The position numbers and the translations under genes were made by a program. 64,000 bases of DNA, taken from Spongilla lacustris. Taxonomy: Eukaryota; Porifera; Demospongiae; Spongillida; Spongillidae. The stretch spans positions 7,901,573 to 7,965,572 of the forward strand of contig OX442415.1 in assembly GCA_949361645.1 (NCBI GenBank), read 5' to 3'. The notes under the pieces were generated by a model. That model was given only the letters and a program-made list of their open reading frames with translations. It was not told where the DNA came from and searched no databases. This document shows positions 1 through 12,300 of the stretch, one piece after another; positions within the stretch are counted from its first letter, which is position 1; every line of letters begins with the position of its first letter.

Positions 1-18
1 CTCTACATAACAGAGTTT

Positions 19-165
19 TCATAAAGACAGCATATTAGGCTTTGCAACAAGTAGTTCACGATAAAAATACTGAATAAGGTTGTTCAGAGGCCACCCACAA
101 TCCCTTGCATAGTCTTGAAAACAAAGTTGTTCTCGTTGTATTGACCTCTCTGATATTTCAGGTCT
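19..165 (-). CDS. Candidate terminal exon of an unidentified minus-strand gene
   Basis: A minus-strand open frame ends at a stop at 19-21. Its last 40 or so residues (ending ...VAKPNMLSL) have a balanced, protein-like composition (motifs CFQDYARDCGWPL and NLIQYFYRELL). The part upstream of about position 165 runs into the 143-bp minisatellite and is not coding-like, so any exon would begin near there. A possible acceptor AG lies in the CTGAAATATCAG stretch around 150-160. No family is recognised. It could equally be a chance open frame in AT-rich DNA; no neighbouring exon was found on the far side of the minisatellite. Confidence 0.22.
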   Translation of the reverse strand, partial: RPEISERSIQREQLCFQDYARDCGWPLNNLIQYFYRELLVAKPNMLSL

Positions 166-2529
166 ATATGGAGTGACTACCCCCTGAGAATACCATGACC
201 TGAGGTGGGTGTTACCGTCATGTGAGCCATACTCTTCCACACAGAATCCACTTATATTACCTATCTCAGGTACACTTCATATTTGATACACCAATTTGGA
301 CAGATGTATGTGGTGTGACTACGCCCTGAGGATAGCGTGACCGGAAGTGGGCGTTACCGTCACGTGAGCCATACTCTACCACACAGAATCCACTTATATT
401 GACCTATTTCAGGTACACTTCATATTTAATACACCAACTTTGACAGATGTATGTGGTGTAACTACCCCCTGGGGATGGCGTGACCGGAAGTGGGCGTTAC
501 CGTCACGTGAGCCATACTCTTCCACACAGAATCCACTTATATTGACCCATCTCAGGTACACTTCATATTTGATACACCAATTTGGACAGATGTATGTGGT
601 GTGACTACCCCCTGGGGATGGTGTGACCGGAAGTGGGCGTTACCGTCACGTGAGCCATACTCTACCACACAGAATCCACTTATATTGACCTATCTCAGGT
701 ACACTTCATTTTTAATACACCAACTTTAACAGATGTATGTGGTGTGACTACCCCCTGGGGATGGCGTGACCGGAAGTGGGCGTTACTGTCACGTGAGCCA
801 TACTCTACCACACAGAATCCACTTATATTGACCTATTTCAGGTACACTTCATATTTAATACACCAATTTGGACAGATGTATGTGGTGTGACTACCCCCTG
901 GGGATGGCGTGACCGGAAGTGGGCGTTACTGTCACGTGAGCCATACTCTTCCACACAGAATCCACTTATATTGACCTATCTCAAGTACACTTCATATTTA
1001 ATACACCAACTTTGACAGATGTATGTGGTGTGACTACCCCCTGGGGATGGCGTGACTGGAAGTGGGCGTTACCGTCACGTGAGCCATACTCTACCACACA
1101 GAATCCACTTATATTGACCTATTTCAGGTACACTTCATTTTTAATATACCAACTTTGACAGATGTATGTGGTGTGACTACCCCCTGGGGATGGCGTGACC
1201 GGAAGTGGGCGTTACCATCACGTGAGCCATACTCTTCCACACAGAATCCACTTATATTGACCTATTTCAGGTACACTTCATATTTAATACACCAACTTTG
1301 ACAGATGTATGTGGTGTGACTACCCCCTGGGGATGGCGTGACCGGAAGTGGGCGTTACCGTCACGTGAGCCATACTCTACCACACAGAATCCACTTATAT
1401 TGACCTATCTCAAGTACACTTCATATTTAATACACCAACTTTGACAGATGTATGTGGTGTGACTACCCCCTGGGGATGGCGTGACCGGAAGTGGGCGTTA
1501 CCGTCACGTGAGCCATACTCTACCACACAGAATCCACTTATATTGACCTATTTCAGGTACACTTCATATTTAATACACCAATTTGGACAGATGTATGTTG
1601 TGTGACTACCCCCTGAGGATGGCGTGACCGGAAGTGGGCGTTACCATCACGTGAGCCATACACTACCACACAGAATCCACTTATATTGACCTATCTCAGT
1701 ACACTTCATATTTAATACACCAACTTTGACAGATGTATGTGGTGTGACTACCCCCTGGGGATGGCGTGACCGGAAGTGGGCGTTACCGTCACGTGAGCCA
1801 TACTCTACGACACAGAATCCACTTATATTGACCTATTTCAGGTACACTTCATTTTTAATATACCAACTTTGACAGATGTATGTGGTGTGACTACCCCCTG
1901 GGGATGGCGTGACCGGAAGTGGGCGTTACCGTCACGTGAGCCATACTCTTCCACACAGAATCCACTTATATTGACCTATTTCAGGTACACTTCATATTTA
2001 ATACACCAACTTTGACAGATGTATGTGGTGTGACTACCCCCTGGGGATGGCGTGACCGGAAGTGGGCGTTACCGTCACGTGAGCCATACTCTACCACACA
2101 GAATCCACTTATATTGACCTATTTCAGGTACACTTCATTTTTAATATACCAACTTTGACAGATGTATGTGGTGTGACTACCCCCTGGGGATGGCGTGACC
2201 GGAATTGGGCGTTACCGTCACGTGAGCCATACTCTTCCACACAGAATCCACTTATATTGACCCATCTCAGGTACACTTCATATTTGATACACCAATTTGG
2301 ACAGATGTATGTGGTGTGACTACCCCCTGGGGATGGCGTGACCGGAAGTGGGCGTTACCGTCACGTGAGCCATACTCTTCCATGCAGAATCCACTTATAT
2401 TGACCTATTTCAGGTACACTTCATATTTGATACACCACTTGGGACGGATCTATGTGGTGTGACTACCCCCTGTGAATGGCGTGACCAGAAGTGGGCGTTA
2501 CCGTTACTTGAGTCACAGTGTTCCACAGT
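157..2529. repeat. 143-bp minisatellite, about 16.5 units
   Basis: Successive copies of CAGATGTATGTGGTGTGACT start at 301, 444, 587 and 730, exactly 143 bp apart, and the pattern continues to about 2529. Units differ by scattered substitutions, for example TTTGATACACCAATTTGG versus TTTAATACACCAACTTTG. The first (157-300) and last (about 2430-2529) units are the most diverged, as expected at the edges of an array. Most units contain ACCGGAAGTG (an ETS-type site) and TCACGTGA (a palindromic E-box) within about 25 bp. No coding potential is evident. Confidence 0.95.
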
Positions 2530-4116
2530 TCCTGTTGCCTCCCATGAATGCATAAATGTTCAAGAAGAAATTTTCAGACTCTTCCTTCGTTCCGCCTCCT
2601 TCCCAGCCGATTTTCTCCAGTTAATAGACGTTTAGTTTGTACATATGATATATTTTTTATGACGTGAATATTTGCTTTCGAACAGTATGGCTGTCACTTA
2701 ATCCTCGTTGAGTTGGAAATGGAATGGCGGTTCACTAATTTAAAAACGCGCGCTTCGCACAAGTGATCGTGAGAATCTATTCGACATGCACCTGGATTAC
2801 CATGTTGTGTTAGTAACAAAATCTCTCACGAGATAACCAATCAGTGCGTGCTGATATTCGATTGCTCATACCTGTAACTATATCGGGGGCGGGGCAGGTA
2901 AACATCTCAAGACGTGACTGCATGAGACACCGGTACACGTTGTGGTTACCAAAATATGTACAATTTACATTTATAATCACGTCCTCCATGCAGCTAATGT
3001 ACATGTCTTGGTGGACGTCATCAACCTGCACTGACGGATCAGAAATAGGCCTATAGCCTAGATGCACTACAGATGCATGCATTCTCTAACGGCAGAGCTC
3101 CTTCTCTTTGCTGTGATGTTAGTGCTGACATCGGTCTATAACAATACATACATGCATGCGAAGCTACGTGAACAGTGGAAAAGTTATCAGTATAACGCGT
3201 AGTAATTATTCGTCTCTCGAACTCAGAAACTAAATTCCGCTCCTCAATACATGTTTTCACTAAAACATCAATCCCTTTCTAATACACAAGCATAAACATT
3301 ATATGTTTATTGTGTCAATAATCATAGTATATGGTCTGTATATAAATATACATTAGGTGAATCACTATTAACCCATGCATGCATGCATGCAGTTCGAGTC
3401 AAATCAGAAGTGAAAGTGATTTGCAGTTGCCTCGATCGATATACCTCTTCTCTTAGAGGTCTTATACTAGAAGATGCACAGCTGAATAAACTGAAGTACA
3501 CAAACATAAAAAGAACAGCCATATCAAGATAGGATACTGATATATGCATCATATCAGTGCACCTGCCGGAGTGTCACAGCCGGCTATAGTATGTTAAACC
3601 TAACTCTAAAGTCTTCAATGCCAGTACATTGCTTATAATAAGAGCGAGTACTCCGGCATGGAGTAGTCAGCTATACTATACATGTATATAGCTAAATACG
3701 CCGGTATGTATTGCATGGAATGATTATACAATCTTATACTTTTTATATGCAGTGTACATGAATTTTCAAACCAATTATCTGGGTTTTTATTCATACAAGA
3801 TGCACTATATACGTCAATTGCTATTGCCTTTTGTGCATCATCATGCAGTTCTACAGTATACACCCAGCATGGACAATGATCGATGCATATACATGCATGC
3901 ATGTGTATATATAAGACACATGCAAGCATGCAGGTAACTGACAAGCACAAATAAAAATTATCATTATATACATACTGCATTCTACAGACTACTACATGTA
4001 GTCAGAAGTCTGTAGTACTATGTACTGTGTGCTCTCTTTTCTGTGGTAGTCCGCTGTAGATGCTCTCTTTACTATATATACATGTATAGTAGTCTGTAGT
4101 ATGTCACTACTGTATG
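2530..4116. other. Unannotated DNA, no gene recognised
   Basis: The stretch has short open frames on both strands, none with family features. It contains ATGC-rich simple sequence (CATGCATGCATGCATGC near 3377) and short inverted motifs around TCTGTAGTA (3985-4105). Nothing here supports a gene. Confidence 0.5.
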
Positions 4117-4152
4117 CTCTCTTTCATTCACATGCATGTGGATGAAAGAGAG
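4117..4152. repeat. Imperfect hairpin
   Basis: CTCTCTTTCAT (4117-4127) pairs with ATGAAAGAGAG (4142-4152). The interior CACATGCATGTG is itself self-complementary, so the whole 36-bp segment can fold into one stem with single unpaired bases. Confidence 0.7.
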
Positions 4153-4167
4153 TCCACATGCAGTGTC

Positions 4168-4407
4168 ATCGTCCGTTCCAATAAAGCAATCCGGTCCCCT
4201 GCATATAGCTCTTAGAGTCGCGTCATGTGATCCAATTTTATTATATCGCTTCAGCTCCGCCTCGAGCTAGCTAGCTCTTGCCGTAATCATCGTCCGTTGA
4301 CTCCGTTCCAAAAGGCAATCTGCTCCCCTGCATACAGCTCTTAGAGTCGCGTCAGGTGTTAATACAATTTTATTATATCGCTTCAGATCCGCCTCGCTAG
4401 CTCTTGT
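4168..4407. repeat. Tandem duplication of an approximately 120-bp unit
   Basis: Two adjacent copies start with CATCGTCCGTT (about 4167 and 4288) and share TAGCTCTTAGAGTCGCGTCA, AATTTTATTATATCGCTTCA and GCTAGCTCTTG. They have diverged by small indels. They lie directly upstream of the ORF at 4479 and the TATA motif at 4803, so they may be a duplicated upstream region. Confidence 0.8.
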
Positions 4408-4478
4408 GTGTCGAGTTTATTAATTATTATCGTTTTGATCTCGTGACTATTATTTGGCTGTAGCTTTTGGCGGTTGAA

Positions 4479-4769
4479 ATGGCGACCTTAGAGCTCTTCG
4501 ATTCTTCATTTAACAGTAAACGAGACAGATTACTACGTCAACTGAAATGAGGTTTGTATTACTCGTGGATTGCCATCGTATTTCTATTTATTGCATGCGC
4601 TATATTATTACTAGAGTCACTTTGGACTGAATCCCGGGAAGCTGAATTTGTGATGCTCCATTTCATACGAGAGAGGCAACAGCATGCAGCTTCACCTGAT
4701 AGCAAAGCAATGGCCTTTGTTGTGTGCGAATCCAGAGTACACTTCGACTATGTGATCATGAGCCTATGA
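4479..4769 (+). other. 97-codon reading frame with a membrane segment, split by one TGA
   Basis: An ATG in good context (GAAATGG) at 4479 opens a 23-codon frame (MATLELFDSSF...) that ends at TGA 4548-4550. The same frame continues without another stop for 72 codons to 4767-4769. The downstream part begins with a strongly hydrophobic stretch (WIAIVFLFIACAILLLESLW), like a single transmembrane helix, followed by a polar tail. A GT-AG interval (4552-4614, 63 nt) is present, but it starts after the TGA and so does not remove it. This may be a pseudogene, a readthrough product, an upstream ORF or chance. No family is recognised. Confidence 0.25.
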
Positions 4770-4802
4770 TGCTCACGCCGTCGATGCTCACGCTGCTCTG
4801 GA

Positions 4803-4810
4803 TATATAAA
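4803..4810 (+). promoter_or_regulatory. TATA-box-like element
   Basis: TATATAAA lies 34 nt upstream of the ATG at 4844, so a start about 30 nt downstream of the TATA would give a very short 5' leader. This placement supports the small gene model that follows. It has not been tested. Confidence 0.35.
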
Positions 4811-4843
4811 TTGGCCTACTTGTCGATATTTGCAACGTAAAAG

Positions 4844-5390
4844 ATGCCTCGGACGCTGAGAAAGCTAGGTAAACACAAAACGTGCCGTTATTTATATGCC
4901 TTTCGTTCTAATAACAGCGCATGCATGGCTATAGCGGTTCGAGCGCCAATCGGACATGCTAGGTGGTAAGCGAAACATAATTCAACATGCATGTGCCTCT
5001 ATTTAGGGATGGCTTCGATCTCGAACATGCTACATGGATGTAGGTGTGCGTCCGTTTTGATAACCAATTGTGTTTTGCTTGTTTTTATGCTACTTGTCCT
5101 ATAGGCGATTTCGCAGAAAATCTGTAAGTTAGCATTGTTATTGTTTCCTAGCCTACTACTAGCGTCATTGCTGTGTCACGCGCTACGACAGAAGTCAGTT
5201 CTCTTCCAATCTTGGTGAGTGACTAATACTTTGTGTGTAGCGATTGTAACGCACGTCATCCAATGCAATACGCTAGTTCAAAACAATCCTCATTGTGGCC
5301 ACAGAAGCGCAACATGTTCAGGTTAGTGCTATTCGCGACGTCTCTGCATGTGTTAGTATTGCCTTTTCCCCATACAGCACAAGAGTGTGA
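4844..5390 (+). CDS. Candidate small split gene, unknown product
   Basis: Proposed exons are 4844-4868 (MPRTLRKL), 5105-5123, 5152-5214, 5241-5321 and 5378-5390 (stop TGA 5388-5390). The donors are GTAAAC, GTAAGT, GTGAGT and GTTAGT. The acceptors follow pyrimidine-rich tracts (TTGTTTCCTAG, CCTTTTCCCCATACAG). All exons stay open and every junction after exon 1 is phase 2, giving about 68 residues that include a leucine-rich hydrophobic segment. Introns 2 and 3 would be only 28 and 26 nt, at or below the usual metazoan minimum, which is the main reason for doubt. Exon 4 can alternatively splice in phase to 8454-8625, giving a coiled-coil-like C-terminus. No family is recognised. Confidence 0.33.
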
Positions 5391-5409
5391 ATTTATGAGT
5401 TAACTGAAG

Positions 5410-5441
5410 CATAGATATTAGAGGTATCTCTAATATCTATG
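5410..5441. repeat. Perfect 14-bp stem-loop
   Basis: CATAGATATTAGAG (5410-5423), loop GTAT, then CTCTAATATCTATG (5428-5441). It lies 20 nt downstream of the proposed stop at 5390. It could be a 3'-UTR structure or chance; the stem is too short for a typical animal pre-miRNA. Confidence 0.85.
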
Positions 5442-8400
5442 ACTGTGAAGTGACTTTGCTTGATCAAGTGATTTGTTTGCTGTTGTGTTTTTAAAATAAT
5501 AATAATATAAACATCGTTTGTATAGTCATTAAATGTGCGATGTTTAGCGGAGTAGGTATACTAGCTACTAAAAGGCGGGGCATTGATATTGTATACGTAC
5601 CGCTACAGTGTAAGAACGGATTGAAAGACGGGTGAAATGTAATGCATACAAATTAAATACGTAAGCGGACGTACTAACTGCAGGGATCTGTATCCACATC
5701 CGTATGCAATCAGTCCACACACGGGGATCGGAAGCCTATGACTGCCGATGTCCGTACTCCTCCGAATACGGATGCACTTACGTAAGCATGCAGTACCGTA
5801 TTTGCATTAGCGAGTCGCTGTGACTGTAACCCAGCTACTTGGAAGACTCACGATAGCGCTTTCAATATCTATTTTCATCAATATATACTCATCACGAGGT
5901 TGTAAATACTACAGCTTGTATTCATTGACGGTCATGTGACCGCTGCAATCTGATTGGTACCGCCAGGATTCTGGCGCTAGCACACGGAATGTTGCCTATA
6001 GTCTCCAGACGTAATTTCTAATTTATTACGTCATGGCCCGCGAGACTAGATATGGCATTGCGTTAATTACTGTGCAGCACGAACCACATGAGTAAGATGA
6101 TATTGTCCTCGTGGATTTGCCCAATGGCGATTAATGTACCCGTATATTATACCGTTTTTTTTTTGTCGATTTGAGTACCATGTGTTATCTGTGTTAAATT
6201 AAATGATTAGGTGTATTTGTGTGCTGATGGCATCTGGTATGATGGGGGTAGGTGTGTTTGTGTGCTGAGGGTATCTGGTATGATGTGGTAGCTGTAGGAG
6301 GGTCTCTGGTGTGATGTGTACATTTAGGTGGCTCAGTGAGCAGAAAACCTGAATAACCTAGGTATTCAGCTGGCAAATTGTCAAAATCTATACGGAAAAA
6401 GTATTCGGAAAAATCGATTTTACTATACAACTACAGAATAAAAATCAGTCAAGACGCGCTTGATCATCCGAGGCAGTGTTGCCGCGATATATCGCGATTA
6501 AATGTTTATATCGCGAAAGGCGATATATCGCGATTAATCTTTAGTCATATCGTGTAATAAACGTGTACGGACGTAAACAGAGATATACAGATATAAATTT
6601 AGAAACGAACAGAGAATAAGCACACATTTCATTGAAAATACTTTTACTGTTACAGTTAAACCGGATCAGTTTGAATTTTGCCTTAGAAATATACATTGTA
6701 CATTTGCCAATGCAGCCATGCAAGATGCCACGCCCTCACGGGCGCAACCTTTTCTTCTTAAGGAAAATACCTAAGCAAAAATGCATAAGTACTTGCTTGC
6801 TGGTTTATCTATGGTAGGGACGTATGACTCATGATTCCTCCACCACAACAATGGATCATATTTTCTGAAATTGATTCCTGCTGACAGGCTGCTTGAAAAC
6901 ATTTCGCAAGCTATGATGTAGCTAAAAAACTATTGATTTTTTGTGCCATCCAAAGCCTCCCATAACAGCAGTCAGGGACCGTATTGATATGACGGCTCAG
7001 ACGGCCCAGCCGTGATCGTGACCGTCACTAAACAGGAGCACGTGATCTAACCGTATGAAATTCGTTGGCCGTCAAACTTTTGGGTTTATATGACATTAGT
7101 ATACATGTATGCGCATGTTGAAGGATAACCTCAGACTCAGAGTGTAAAATGAAGCATAATTCTACTGGCTGACCGTCCAGGAAGCTGAGGCTCTCACACT
7201 GTTGCATTGTGACAGTTCTTTGATTGATGGTTTTGTTTTTAATAATAATATGCACTAACTTCATGTATTTCTCTCAGTACATGTTGTTATTATAGAGCAA
7301 AAATGAACTATAATGCTTGCATAGTAAATAGGTCAAACTATTAGGGCCGCCTTTACTGAAACTTCCATCCTGATATATTATATGTTGCAAATGTTACGTG
7401 GGATTTAAGAGAACATACTTACGGACACACGTTGTAATGAAATCCCATACTATAATGCTTTTTTTCCGCTTTAAAACGCTATACCGTATTCTTAATCATA
7501 AACTTATGATTTGGGTATCATTAAGTATGGTTTAATGCGCTCTTCACATCAGAGTTATTATTTAAATGATTTGAAAAAAAAAATCGCAACATACGTTACA
7601 CAACGTTTTATATAGTAATTTCAAGCTGTCAAAGTACGTCTAACGTCTCACCAATCAATGGCGATAATTTTCCTAAAGTGTGTGTTTTATGGTAGGAAGA
7701 AATAGTTATACCCTTCCGATTTTCAACATATGACTTATACCTCCACGATTTCGCTTGTGAGCCATGTTTTATCATACCGGGGAAATTAATCACCCTTTAC
7801 TTTAATAAACGCGTGGCAGCATGACCTCTATCTTACCAAGATCCCTGCCAAGATCCAGGTACAAGAAAAAGATTATATTTAAACCTTTGACTGTCTTCAT
7901 ATACACATGTAGTTATAGGCTAGGCCTACGATGTGTGCGCTATAAGCGTTTAATATTTGCGCATGCCTTACTAAAATGCAGTACCTAGTTCCACTGCAGC
8001 GACTGCTAGGGCGCTTGATAGTATTGTCTGTACCTTATACTCGATCGCGAATACATGATAGTTTAATTTTACACAATTTTTAAAACAGAAATCCCACAGT
8101 TTCAGTTGAACGAAGGTTAGAATCTCTATGTAATTCTAGAAGACTCGTGCAAAAGCATATTGGGAACAATATTGTGGTACTAGTGCTACTGCATGCCGCT
8201 GGAACGCCACGTGCACCTGAAAGGTACCTTAACCTTCTGAGCACCAAATACAGTGAGGTTTTCTTTTGTACCTTTTAACAGAAATTTGCTACTTTCAGCT
8301 GAACGAAGTTTAGAATTTGGATGATGTTGTAATTCGAGTAATCTTATATTTCATACTTCTTAAATTGAAATTCTGCAATGCCTGTAGCAGTGGAAACTTA

Positions 8401-8453
8401 AGCTAGCTTGTTTGACAGACTGCACTCACTTGATTTTTTCTTTTTGCTTACAG
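5442..8453. other. Unannotated DNA (possible long intron)
   Basis: No coding exon is recognised apart from the flanking candidates. The stretch is AT-rich, with a GATGTGGTAGG-type low-complexity segment (6194-6310) and the CGATATATCGCG palindromes listed separately. If 5241-5321 joins 8454-8625, this region falls within a 3.1-kb intron. Confidence 0.4.
6482..6540. repeat. Cluster of CGATATATCGCG palindromes
   Basis: CGCGATATATCGCGATTAA and GGCGATATATCGCGATTAA lie about 38 bp apart, with TTTATATCGCGAAAGG between them. A related cluster (CCGCGATATATCGCGG, ATATCGCGGTTAC) occurs at 40935-40990. Sequence motif only; function unknown. Confidence 0.7.
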
Positions 8454-8625
8454 GAACCCTACACAAGTAACAGCAATTCAGGGCATTGTGGAAGAAATGA
8501 AGAAGCTGAGAGATGAAATTGCAAGACACAGCAAAACAATGGTTGATAACTATGCCAAGATGACAGAGAATTTTTTTTTTTATGAGCAAACCTGTAAATG
8601 TGTTGGCTCAATCGTTTCAAATTGA
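8454..8625 (+). CDS. Candidate coiled-coil 3' exon
   Basis: After a strong acceptor (TTTTTTCTTTTTGCTTACAG, ending 8453) a frame entered in phase 2 stays open for 56 codons to TGA 8623-8625. Its first 38 residues (NPTQVTAIQGIVEEMKKL..., ...MVDNYAKM) have the heptad-like pattern of a short amphipathic helix. A T10 tract then encodes FFF, followed by a cysteine-bearing tail. Two AATAAA signals follow at 8645 and 8681. The phase matches the donor at 5322 (and at 5124), so it may be the last exon of the small gene starting at 4844. A donor-like CTGTAAAT at 8591 leaves open that the coding exon ends earlier. Product unknown. Confidence 0.42.
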
Positions 8626-8644
8626 AACTAGTCCATTCAAGATA

Positions 8645-8686
8645 AATAAACATGTCTCCTCAATATTACTATTTGACTTTAATAAA
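8645..8686 (+). terminator. Polyadenylation signals AATAAA (two)
   Basis: AATAAA occurs at 8645-8650 and 8681-8686, 20 and 56 nt after the stop at 8625. This spacing fits the 3' end of the candidate gene. Confidence 0.45.
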
Positions 8687-9122
8687 TTTCAGGACAATTT
8701 AATTTTAAAAGTAGGTGTTTTATTTTGCCATGCAATAAATAGAACTCCAGGTCATCTGAATGTTATGTGAATTGATCAACTTAGTGTCTTTGTAACGTAA
8801 TGCAATAAGTGGCTAAACAGGACCAGAGATTTCAGTGTGCAAAAATATAGTAAATAAAAATGTGATTTTCTGCCTACGATGACTAAGTGACCTTCAAGCT
8901 GTAGAGCATAGAAGAATAAATCTTTGGATTAAACAATTTAAAGAATATGCTAATTTGAGCAGATATGAATTTGCGTTTTTCATCCTTTCTGAGGGTTGAC
9001 AGTGACCATTTTGCTCACTACAGGACTACTCTAGCATTTTTGGTAAGTTTGCAGTCTGTGGATAGTATATATTGTATTTGCAATTACATGTATCTTTCAT
9101 TTCAGCGCAAGTTTGTTACATC

Positions 9123-9280
9123 TGTTGAATAGTGTGTCTCTAGCACAGTAGATAAATACAGCGCAGCAAACAAATCAGTAAACACACCAGCAAATCACTA
9201 AAGAGTTAAAAGCCTATCCACGTAATACAATTACATCAGTTATTAACAAAATATATTTAGAACAAGTGCATTCTTCAACA
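9123..9280 (-). repeat. copia 3' LTR (158 bp)
   Basis: Begins TGTTGAATAG and ends TTCTTCAACA on the plus strand. Relative to the other LTR it lacks an 11-bp segment near CAGTA, has one extra A, and has one G/T substitution. Confidence 0.95.
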
Positions 9281-9292
9281 CTCCTTCTCACT
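9281..9292 (-). promoter_or_regulatory. Polypurine tract of copia element
   Basis: Read on the minus strand this is AGTGAGAAGGAG directly abutting the 3' LTR, the expected place and composition for plus-strand DNA priming. Confidence 0.75.
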
Positions 9293-9304
9293 TGATTCAA
9301 AATA

Positions 9305-12300
9305 TTAACTTTCAATCAGAGGAACTACTCCACTCATCAATCTTAATTTTTCAAACTGTCCAGTACTTAGTCCTTTTGTCAAGATATCAGCAATCATATC
9401 ATTTGATTGGCAGTAACTTAATTGCACTTTGCCACTTTTGACTTGCTCTCTGATAAAATGGTACTTTATGTCAATATGCTTTGATCGACCATGAAACTGT
9501 GGATTATTTGCCATACTAATTGCAGACTGATTGTCTTCATAAACAACCATACTTTTTACTGTCTCCATTTTCAGATCTGTAAGCAGTTGTTGTAACGATT
9601 CTTGAGCAGCACTCGTCATTGCTATATATTCGGCTTCTGCTGTTGATAATGCCACACATGTTTGTTTTTTTACTTCTCCAACTAACAGCTGCTCCACTAA
9701 TTTGAAACATGTATCCTGAAGTAGATTTTCGATCACTTATGTCACCTCACCAATCAGCATCTGAATATCCCACACATTCATGACAACTACCATCATTGCA
9801 ATAAAGAATTCCATAATTCTTTGTTCCTTTTAGATAACGAAATATACGCTTCACAGCTAACCAGTGTTGTTGAGTTGGTTTGGCACAGAATTTAGCAACA
9901 TTGCTCACAGCATATGTAACATCTGGTCTAGTTGCAATTGATAAATACAGAAGACTTCCTACAGCTGATTGGAACAATTTCTGGTCTACACAGGCATCAT
10001 CACTTTTTCCTGGAGTTAATGTTATGCTTGTATCCACAGGAGTTTGGACAGGTTTAGCATCATCCAATCCAAATTTTTTCAAAATGTCCACTGCATATGC
10101 CTGCTGACCAATCCAAACTGTTCTATTCTTTTGATTTTGAATAATTTTCACTCCCAAGAAATAGTGCAATTCTCCTAAGTCTTTGACTTGAAACTTCTGT
10201 GACAAGGCCTGTTTGACTTCTTTCATTCTTGCATCACTACTGCCAGCTAGAACAATATCATCCACATATACTGCAATCAGAAACAGCTCTCCTTCTGAAG
10301 CTATATACAAACAAGGATCACTAATTGCTTGAACAAATCCAATTTTCTTTAAAAATTGATCCAAGATTGAATTCCAGCATCGAGGACTTTGCTTTAAACC
10401 GTAGATGCTTTTCTTTAATTTGCATACCAAATTTTCTTTCCCTTTTACAACATATCCCTCAGGCTGTTTCATGTATACTTCATCATTAAGTTCACCATTT
10501 AGAAATGCAGTTGTTACATCCATTTGATGCAGTTTTAAACTACGCTGAACAGAGAGTGCTATGATCATCCTTAGAGATTCAAACCGTACAACTGGAGAGA
10601 AAGTTTCATCATAATCCTGTCCATAGCTTTGTGAGAATCCTTGTGCAACCAAACGAGCCTTATACCTCTCCACATTTCCATCAACATTTCTCTTTGTCTT
10701 AAATACCCACTTACTACCAATTACCTTCTTACCCTTAGGCAATGATACAAGATCCCATACTTTGTTTACACTGAGAGACTTCATCTCTTTCTCCATTGCA
10801 TCTTTCCAATAAGCTTTGTCTGAATTACCAAGTGCCTCCATTAATGATACTGGATCTGCAGAACCACCTGCAACATTGACTCTAATTCCATAAAAATCAG
10901 GCATTTTCTTTTCTCTTGATGAACGTTGCAACTCTGGAACAGATTCCTTTTCAACTACAGGTTCATTCAGATCATGTCCATCATGAGCAACATCATTGTG
11001 AATCTCCTTGTCTTCATGCAGATCATGTTCATCATGAACAACATCATTATGAACCTCCTCGTCATTTAGACACTCTAGTTGAACATATCTTATGTCAGAT
11101 GTTTTGTTCATAGCTTCCTCTTTTCCACTTGCTGCTTCATTAAAAATCACGTCTCGACTATATAACACCTTTTTCCTTTCAACATCATACAATTGGTATG
11201 CTTTAGTTTCAGTACCATATCCTAACATGATACTTCTTCTTGCCTATACGTCCAATTTCTGTCTCTCATCTTTTGCAACATGTGAGTAGCAAAGACATCC
11301 AAATACCTTAAGATGATCAACACTAGATTTCTCGTTTGTCCAAGCTTCATGTGGTGTCTTTCCTTGAACTGCATTAGTAGGGCTACGATTACGAAGATAA
11401 ACAGCTGTTGCAAGTGCTTCTGCCCAAAAACATTTTGGCAACTTTGCATCCGATAGCATTGAGCGGACAGCTTCAACTAGTGTCCTGTTCATTCTTTCTG
11501 CAACTCCATTTTGTTGTGGTGTTTTAGGCACAGTATATTCATGTCGTATTCCTTCTTTCTTGAGGTAAGAGACAAATTCATTTGATGTATATTCTCCTCC
11601 ATTGTCGGTACGTAATGTTTTCAACTTTCGTCCACTTTGATTTTCTACAAGTGACTTCCATTCCACAAACTTCTCAAACACCTTATCTTTACTTCGCAGG
11701 ATATACCCATACATGTCGAGTGTTATTAGGTCAGAAAATAGTGCCCTCCACCAAGTGATGATGTTTCAATCTTCCCACAAACATCACTATGAACAAGTTC
11801 TAACGGCTCCACAGCTCTTCTTCCACCCTTATCTGGAAATTTTGTTTTATGGAGCTTTCCTTCTATACAAGCACCTATATCTCTTTCGAAGAATCATAGT
11901 TAAATCCTTTAACTAGCTTCTGATCTGCTAGTTTCTGCAAGCTTCCTACACCCAAATGTCCAAATCTGCAATGCCATGTATATTCTTTAGGCTTGTGACT
12001 TTCAACCTCTGCTGCATTCAGATATACCTTTTTCATGGAATGAGTAAGAAGATATAGATTTCCATTCTTTGTAGCAACTGCTTCTAGCTTGTCTTTGTGC
12101 CATATTTTACAAAAGGTATCATCAAAACTCACTATTCTTCCACGTTGTGTAGCCACTGACACACTTAACAATCTATATGACAACTGTGGTACATGCAATA
12201 CTTCAAGAAGTTTGCATTTCTTACTTTCTCCACTGGGTAAGTCGCAATATAATAACACATCCCCACATCCAACTGCATCAACTTCATAGCCATCACTGAG

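Noticed and set aside
5410..5441. microRNA precursor
   Set aside because: The stem is only 14 bp with a 4-nt loop, too short for Drosha/Dicer-type processing.
9880..11289. Plus-strand ORFs over the copia region
   Set aside because: They are antisense shadows of the minus-strand pol domains.
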